DNA of 9,467 nucleotides, taken from contig JACDHQ010000042.1 in the NCBI GenBank assembly GCA_013820975.1, positions 1 to 9,467 on the forward strand. The letters are read 5' to 3'. The notes below the pieces were generated by a model. The model was not told the DNA's origin and ran no database searches. It worked only from the letters and a program-made list of their open reading frames with translations. The stretch comes from Gemmatimonadaceae bacterium. Lineage in GTDB: Bacteria > Gemmatimonadota > Gemmatimonadetes > Gemmatimonadales > Gemmatimonadaceae. This document shows, one piece after another, positions 6,119-9,467 of the stretch; the stretch's first letter is position 1; each line of letters begins with the position of its first letter. Both the position numbers and the translations under genes were made by a program.

Positions 6119-6132
6119 GCCAGCCAGGCCTT

Positions 6133-7107
6133 TTAAAACTCTCCTATAAAACCAATTTCGGGTTCAAGCCTGTGCCCGTGCTGCTTCTCCACCGCCTCCT
6201 GCGCATGGGCAATGAGCTCCCGCACGTCCTTCGCGGTTGCCCCGCCGAGGTTCACGAGGATGTTCGCATGATTGTGGGAGATCTGCACGTTGCCGTGGCG
6301 GTAGCCCTTGAGGCCGCACGCGTCGACGAGCCGGCCGGCGCCGACGTTCTCGATCTTCTTGAAGATCGAACCCGCGCTCGGGTGCCAGTCGAGCCAGGGG
6401 TGCCGTGACCCGCGCCAGGAGAGATTCTCCTGCATGATGCGGTGCATGGTGTCCTGGTCTCCCTTCTGCAGCCGAAAGGTCACCGACAGCGCGATGTCGC
6501 GCCTGTGGTGGAAGACGGTATCGTCATAGCCGAACTGCACGTACTCGGCATCGACCACCTTCCGCTCATTCTCCTCACTCAGGATCTCGGCCCGCTCGAA
6601 CACCTCGGCGATGAACATCGTGCGTTCGCGCTCGGGCGCAGGCGCGAGGAAGTGGAGGTTCTGCCAGATGGCGCCGCCGATGGTGCTGGGGATGCCGACG
6701 TAGTGCTCGAGCCCCGCCCACCCGCGCTGCACCGCCGCCTGGATCACGTCCTTCATCACCGCGCCGGATTCGACCCAGAGGCGGCAGGTGTCCCCCTCGT
6801 CATGGAACTCGAAGTGGCTCGACGTGTTTCGTATGACCAGGCCCCGAAAGCCCCGGTCGCCGATGAGGACGTTGGCGCCGAGTCCGAGGACGAAGTACGG
6901 GACCTCGAGTTCGCGGGCGGCAAGGAGCGAAGTGGCGAGTTCGTCGGCGGAGGTGGCCTCGAAGTAGAGGTCGGCCGGGCCGCCGATCTTGAAGGTCGTA
7001 TAGGGCGCCAAGGGCTCGCTGCGCTTGAGCCGCGCCGGGTCGAGCCGGCTGGCGAGCTGTTCGAGCGTCTCTGGAGAGGCCTGCGGCGTGGGAGCGGTGG
7101 TGGTCAT
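6133..7107 (-). CDS. murB: UDP-N-acetylenolpyruvoylglucosamine reductase (MurB)
   Basis: This 324-residue flavoenzyme reduces UDP-GlcNAc-enolpyruvate to UDP-MurNAc with NADPH, the second committed step of peptidoglycan synthesis, in the cytoplasm. The FAD-binding half shows YTTFKIGGPADLYFE (36-50), GLGANVLIGDRGFRGLVI (75-92) and GIPSTIGGAIWQN (138-150). The substrate half shows SAGSIFKK with the proton-donating Ser247, and LEPEIGFIG near the C-terminus with the catalytic Glu (316 or 318). Two sites deviate from the E. coli pattern as I recall it. The segment usually reading FGYRDSIF is FGYDDTVF, so the conserved active-site Arg is Asp195. The N-A-G after the GGA motif is N-L-H-F. The ATG at 7107 fits the family N-terminus; the frame stays open upstream only because it runs antisense through the M16 gene. 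No Shine-Dalgarno is present. The gene stands alone, outside any division and cell-wall cluster. Confidence 0.94.
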   Translation of the reverse strand: MTTTAPTPQASPETLEQLASRLDPARLKRSEPLAPYTTFKIGGPADLYFEATSADELATSLLAARELEVPYFVLGLGANVLIGDRGFRGLVIRNTSSHFEFHDEGDTCRLWVESGAVMKDVIQAAVQRGWAGLEHYVGIPSTIGGAIWQNLHFLAPAPERERTMFIAEVFERAEILSEENERKVVDAEYVQFGYDDTVFHHRRDIALSVTFRLQKGDQDTMHRIMQENLSWRGSRHPWLDWHPSAGSIFKKIENVGAGRLVDACGLKGYRHGNVQISHNHANILVNLGGATAKDVRELIAHAQEAVEKQHGHRLEPEIGFIGEF

Positions 7108-7109
7108 CT

Positions 7110-7114
7110 GGAGG
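7110..7114 (+). promoter_or_regulatory. Strong ribosome binding site GGAGG of the first M16 gene
   Basis: GGAGG lies 8 nt before GTG 7123 and fixes this GTG as the start in a frame that stays open upstream to 6442. It sits in the 15-nt gap between the murB and M16 start codons, so the opposite strand reads CCTCC just before the murB ATG, where murB has no binding site of its own. Confidence 0.85.
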
Positions 7115-7122
7115 AAATAACA

Positions 7123-8607
7123 GTGAGAGATGTCTGGGCGCCACGCGGGCGCCGTGTTGCAGCAGCACCGGTCACGTTTCGGGCCGCGGCTATCACATTT
7201 CGCGCCGCACTTGCGGCGCAACCCGCCACATTCCGCGCCGCAGTTGCGGCCCTGGCAGCCCTGGCCGCGCTCGCGTGCCTGGCCGGTGAGGCCACGGCCC
7301 AGCGCTCCCAGCTCGAGCAGCGGATCCTGCGCGACACCCTTGCCAACGGGCTCGAGGTGATCGTCGTCCCCAACCCTGGCGTCCCGCTGGTGACCATCGA
7401 GGCCGTCGTGCGGAACGGCGCCTTCACCCAGCCGCCGGAATATGAGGGGCTCGCCCACCTCTACGAGCACATGATCTTCGGCGCCAACAGCCGCTGGCCG
7501 CTCCCCGGCGCGTTCATGGGGCGCCTCGGCGAGCTCGGGGCGGACTTCAACGGGACCACGAGTGAGGAGCGCGTCAATTATTACCTCACGCTCTCGGCGG
7601 ACAGCATCGAGCCCGGCATGCGGGCGCTTGCCGCCGCGCTCAGGACGCCGATCTTCCGCGCCGACGAGATGGATCGCGAGCGCCAGGTGGTGATCGGCGA
7701 GTACGACCGCAACGAGGCCGACCCCTTCTACAACTTCCAGCGGGCGATGGGACGCGCACTCTATGGAAGTGCCTGGAGCCGCAAGAACGCGCTCGGCGAG
7801 CGGCGGGTGATCCTCGCCGCGACGCCGGCGATGATGCGGGAGATCCAGCGGCGATACTACGTGCCCAACAACACCGCGCTCATCGTCGCCGGCGACGTCA
7901 CGCCCGAGCGGGCCTTGGCGCTGGCGCGCGCCGTCTTTGGCGACTGGTCGCGCGCGCCCGATCCCTTCGCCGCCGATCCCGTTCCGCCGGTGCCGCCGCT
8001 CGAGCGGAACAGTGCAATCATCGTCGAACAGCCGATCGGCAACAGCATCGTCGTCATGCGCCAGTGGCACGGCCCCTCGGCGCGCGGTGACGTGGCGGCT
8101 ACATACGCTGCCGACGTCTTCTCGGACGTGCTCAACCAGCCGACCTCCCGCTTCAAGCAGCGCCTCGTGGACAGCGGGCTATTCCAGTCGATCCACGTCA
8201 ACTACTACACGCTCAACCACACCGGCCCCATCACGATCATGGGAGAGACGTCGCCCGAGCGCCTCACGGAAGCACTCGCGGCGCTCGACGCCGAGCTGCG
8301 GCTCGTCGCGCAGCCGGGTTACATCACCGCGGCGGAGCTGGAGCCGGTGAAGCGGCAGCGCACCGCGGGGACGATGTTCAGCCTCGAGCGCCCGTCGGGC
8401 TTCGCGCACCAGGTGGGCTTCTGGTGGAGCGTCACGGGGCTCGAGTACTTCATGGGGTACGTCGATGCGATGGCGCGGCAGACACCGGCCGAGGTGCAGT
8501 CGTATGCGGCGCGGTACATCGTGGGGAAGCCGAGTGTGACCGGTGTGCTGGTGTCGCCCGAGGTGCGGCGGCGGCTCGAACTTACCGAGAGTGCGGTGAT
8601 GAGATGA
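7123..8607 (+). CDS. M16 family zinc metallopeptidase, catalytic subunit, exported
   Basis: From GTG 7123 the product has 494 residues. The inverted zinc motif HLYEH (112-116) supplies His112, catalytic Glu115 and His116. The third ligand is Glu193 in VVIGEYDRNEADP, 77 residues after His116, which is the standard M16 spacing. The N-terminal catalytic domain (about 66-270) is followed by the second M16 domain (about 295-485), the normal size for a half-size M16 subunit. The first 59 residues are a long signal region. It has a basic N-terminus, three TFRAA repeats, an Ala/Leu-rich core (VAALAALAALACLAG) and a likely signal peptidase site after EATA before Gln60. The mature enzyme should act in the periplasm or outside the cell and degrade peptides. 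The stop overlaps the start of a second, zinc-less M16 protein, its probable partner. The GTG start is set by the GGAGG at 7110-7114. Confidence 0.95.
   Translation: MRDVWAPRGRRVAAAPVTFRAAAITFRAALAAQPATFRAAVAALAALAALACLAGEATAQRSQLEQRILRDTLANGLEVIVVPNPGVPLVTIEAVVRNGAFTQPPEYEGLAHLYEHMIFGANSRWPLPGAFMGRLGELGADFNGTTSEERVNYYLTLSADSIEPGMRALAAALRTPIFRADEMDRERQVVIGEYDRNEADPFYNFQRAMGRALYGSAWSRKNALGERRVILAATPAMMREIQRRYYVPNNTALIVAGDVTPERALALARAVFGDWSRAPDPFAADPVPPVPPLERNSAIIVEQPIGNSIVVMRQWHGPSARGDVAATYAADVFSDVLNQPTSRFKQRLVDSGLFQSIHVNYYTLNHTGPITIMGETSPERLTEALAALDAELRLVAQPGYITAAELEPVKRQRTAGTMFSLERPSGFAHQVGFWWSVTGLEYFMGYVDAMARQTPAEVQSYAARYIVGKPSVTGVLVSPEVRRRLELTESAVMR
7171..7257. repeat. In-frame imperfect tandem repeat in the M16 signal region
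   Basis: Three in-frame units encode VTFRAAA (7171-7191), ITFRAALAAQP (7192-7224) and ATFRAAVAALA (7225-7257). The second and third are 33 bp long and match at 25 of 33 positions. Each 33-bp unit carries a hairpin: GCGCCGCA-CT-TGCGGCGC (7202-7219, a perfect 8-bp stem) and GCCGCA-GT-TGCGGC (7237-7250). The segment lengthens the N-terminal part of the signal region. It also lies 60-150 nt upstream of the murB start on the other strand. Confidence 0.75.
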
Positions 8608-9467
8608 TGCAAGCGATTGCGGCGCTGCTGCTCCTCGGCGCGGCCGCGCATGGTGCGCCGGGCGGCGACACGGAAGCATTCGACGTGGCGGGCGTGCGGG
8701 TGATCGTGCGCACCAACCCCGCCAACGACGTCGTCGCGGCCAACCTCTACCTGCTCGGCGGCACGCGCCAGCTCACGCGCGGGACGCAGGGGATCGAGGC
8801 GCTGCTGCTCGCCGCGTCGGAGCGTGGCACGCGCCGGTACACGCGCGAGGCGCTGCGCCGGGCGATGGCGCGGACGGCGAGCACCATCAACGTCGTCCCC
8901 GACGAGGACTGGACGCTCGTGAGCCTCCGCACCGTGCGCGCGGAGCTCGACTCGAGCTGGGCGGTGCTGGCCGACCGGGTGATGGCGCCGACTCTCGCGG
9001 CGGCGGACGTGGAGCTGGTGCGCGCGCAGCTGCTGGGTGCGGCGCGGCAGCGGGTGGCGTCACCCGACGCGCATGTGTCACACGTGGCAGACAGTGTCGC
9101 GTTCGGCGCGCATCCGTATGCGCTCGTGCCCGAGGGGACGGAGGCATCGCTTGCGTCACTCACGCTCGCGCAGCTCAGGAGCTATCACGCGACGCAGGTA
9201 GTGCGGTCGCGGATGCTGCTGGTGGTGGTGGGCAACGTCACGCGCGCGCAGGTGGAGGGGATGGTGCGCCGCTCGCTCGCGCGCCTGCCGCGGGGCACGT
9301 ACGAGTGGACCGCGCCGCCGCCGCTGCCGTCGAACCCCGGGGTGACCGTCGTTTCGCGCGCGCTGCCGACCAACTACATCCTCGGTTACTACGCCGGTCC
9401 GGCGGCTACCAGTGCGGACTACGCCGCGCTCCGCGTGGCGTCGGCGGTGCTGGCGGGGAGCCTGTTC
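8604..9467 (+). CDS. M16 family protein without zinc motif (non-catalytic partner), 5' part
   Basis: An open frame starts at ATG 8604, in an ATGA overlap with the upstream stop (an in-frame ATG at 8607 is the alternative), and remains open to the window edge, giving 288 residues. A short signal peptide (MMQAIAALLLLGAAAHGAPG) predicts export. The mature part follows the M16 domain-1 layout: VRVIVRTNP, then LYLLGGTRQ, then the helix that normally holds HxxEH. There GIEALLLAAS aligns with GLAHLYEHMI of the upstream protein, so both His and the Glu are replaced (Ala66, Leu69, Ala70). HPYALVPEGTEASLASLTLAQLRSYH (170-195) and LLVVVGNVTRAQVEGMV are recognisable M16 blocks. Domain 2 begins near residue 245 and is cut off. 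M16 enzymes commonly pair one catalytic and one degenerate subunit, and the coupled translation suggests such a heterodimer here. Confidence 0.9.
   Translation, partial: MMQAIAALLLLGAAAHGAPGGDTEAFDVAGVRVIVRTNPANDVVAANLYLLGGTRQLTRGTQGIEALLLAASERGTRRYTREALRRAMARTASTINVVPDEDWTLVSLRTVRAELDSSWAVLADRVMAPTLAAADVELVRAQLLGAARQRVASPDAHVSHVADSVAFGAHPYALVPEGTEASLASLTLAQLRSYHATQVVRSRMLLVVVGNVTRAQVEGMVRRSLARLPRGTYEWTAPPPLPSNPGVTVVSRALPTNYILGYYAGPAATSADYAALRVASAVLAGSLF

Noticed and set aside
5880..6149. An 89-codon plus-strand frame and a 154-codon minus-strand frame through the palindrome array
   Set aside because: Both are made mostly of the translated repeat, lack a ribosome binding site and match no family; the minus frame also overlaps the HicB-like gene.
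6442..7122. Upstream extension of the M16 frame
   Set aside because: It is antisense to murB. The strong GGAGG before GTG 7123 and the signal region that follows set the true start.
7108..8070. Upstream extension of the murB frame to a 645-residue protein
   Set aside because: The added part is antisense to the M16 peptidase and has no recognisable domain. The MurB family N-terminus begins at the ATG at 7107.

Overview
The window is GC-rich, densely coding bacterial chromosome. Exported proteins with lipoprotein-type or Sec signals, a MurB and a pair of secreted M16 peptidases point to a bacterium with a cell wall and probably a diderm envelope. Gene style and GC content resemble Gemmatimonadota; that placement is impression only, because no rRNA or tRNA lies here. 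No insertion sequence, phage gene, CRISPR array or tRNA was found. Most of the window is ordinary chromosome, and the oddities are mainly in the gaps between genes.

Layout. (1) 1-1725, minus strand: a three-gene unit read right to left. It holds an exported VanX-type D-Ala-D-Ala dipeptidase, a dienelactone-hydrolase-family lipoprotein (18 nt gap) and a small membrane protein (4 nt overlap) that leaves the window at base 1. (2) 1726-1924: a noncoding gap with a degenerate short repeat that runs into the end of the next gene. (3) 1925-2968, minus: a YheT-type alpha/beta hydrolase. (4) 2992-5282, plus: a cysteine-less ArsC/Spx-like protein overlapping by 4 nt an ABC-F ATPase; the pair is divergent from the YheT gene across 23 nt. 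(5) 5283-5409: a gap between convergent genes with a compact hairpin. (6) 5410-5856, minus: a HicB-type antitoxin fused to an XRE helix-turn-helix domain, with no HicA visible. (7) 5857-6132: 276 nt without a gene, mostly occupied by five imperfect palindromes separated by exactly 13 bp, the outer two inverted relative to the inner three. (8) 6133-7107, minus: murB. (9) 7123-9467, plus: a catalytic M16 metallopeptidase overlapping by 4 nt a second M16 protein that lacks the zinc motif and runs off the right edge.

How the genes relate: the dipeptidase and MurB both touch peptidoglycan precursors or breakdown products, but they are in different units and nothing shows that they work together. 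The two M16 proteins very probably form a heterodimeric envelope peptidase. The ABC-F protein and its small partner are translationally coupled. The least explained structure is the palindrome array at 5912-6118, followed by the triplicated TFRAA segment in the M16 signal region. No complete new system can be claimed from this sequence.
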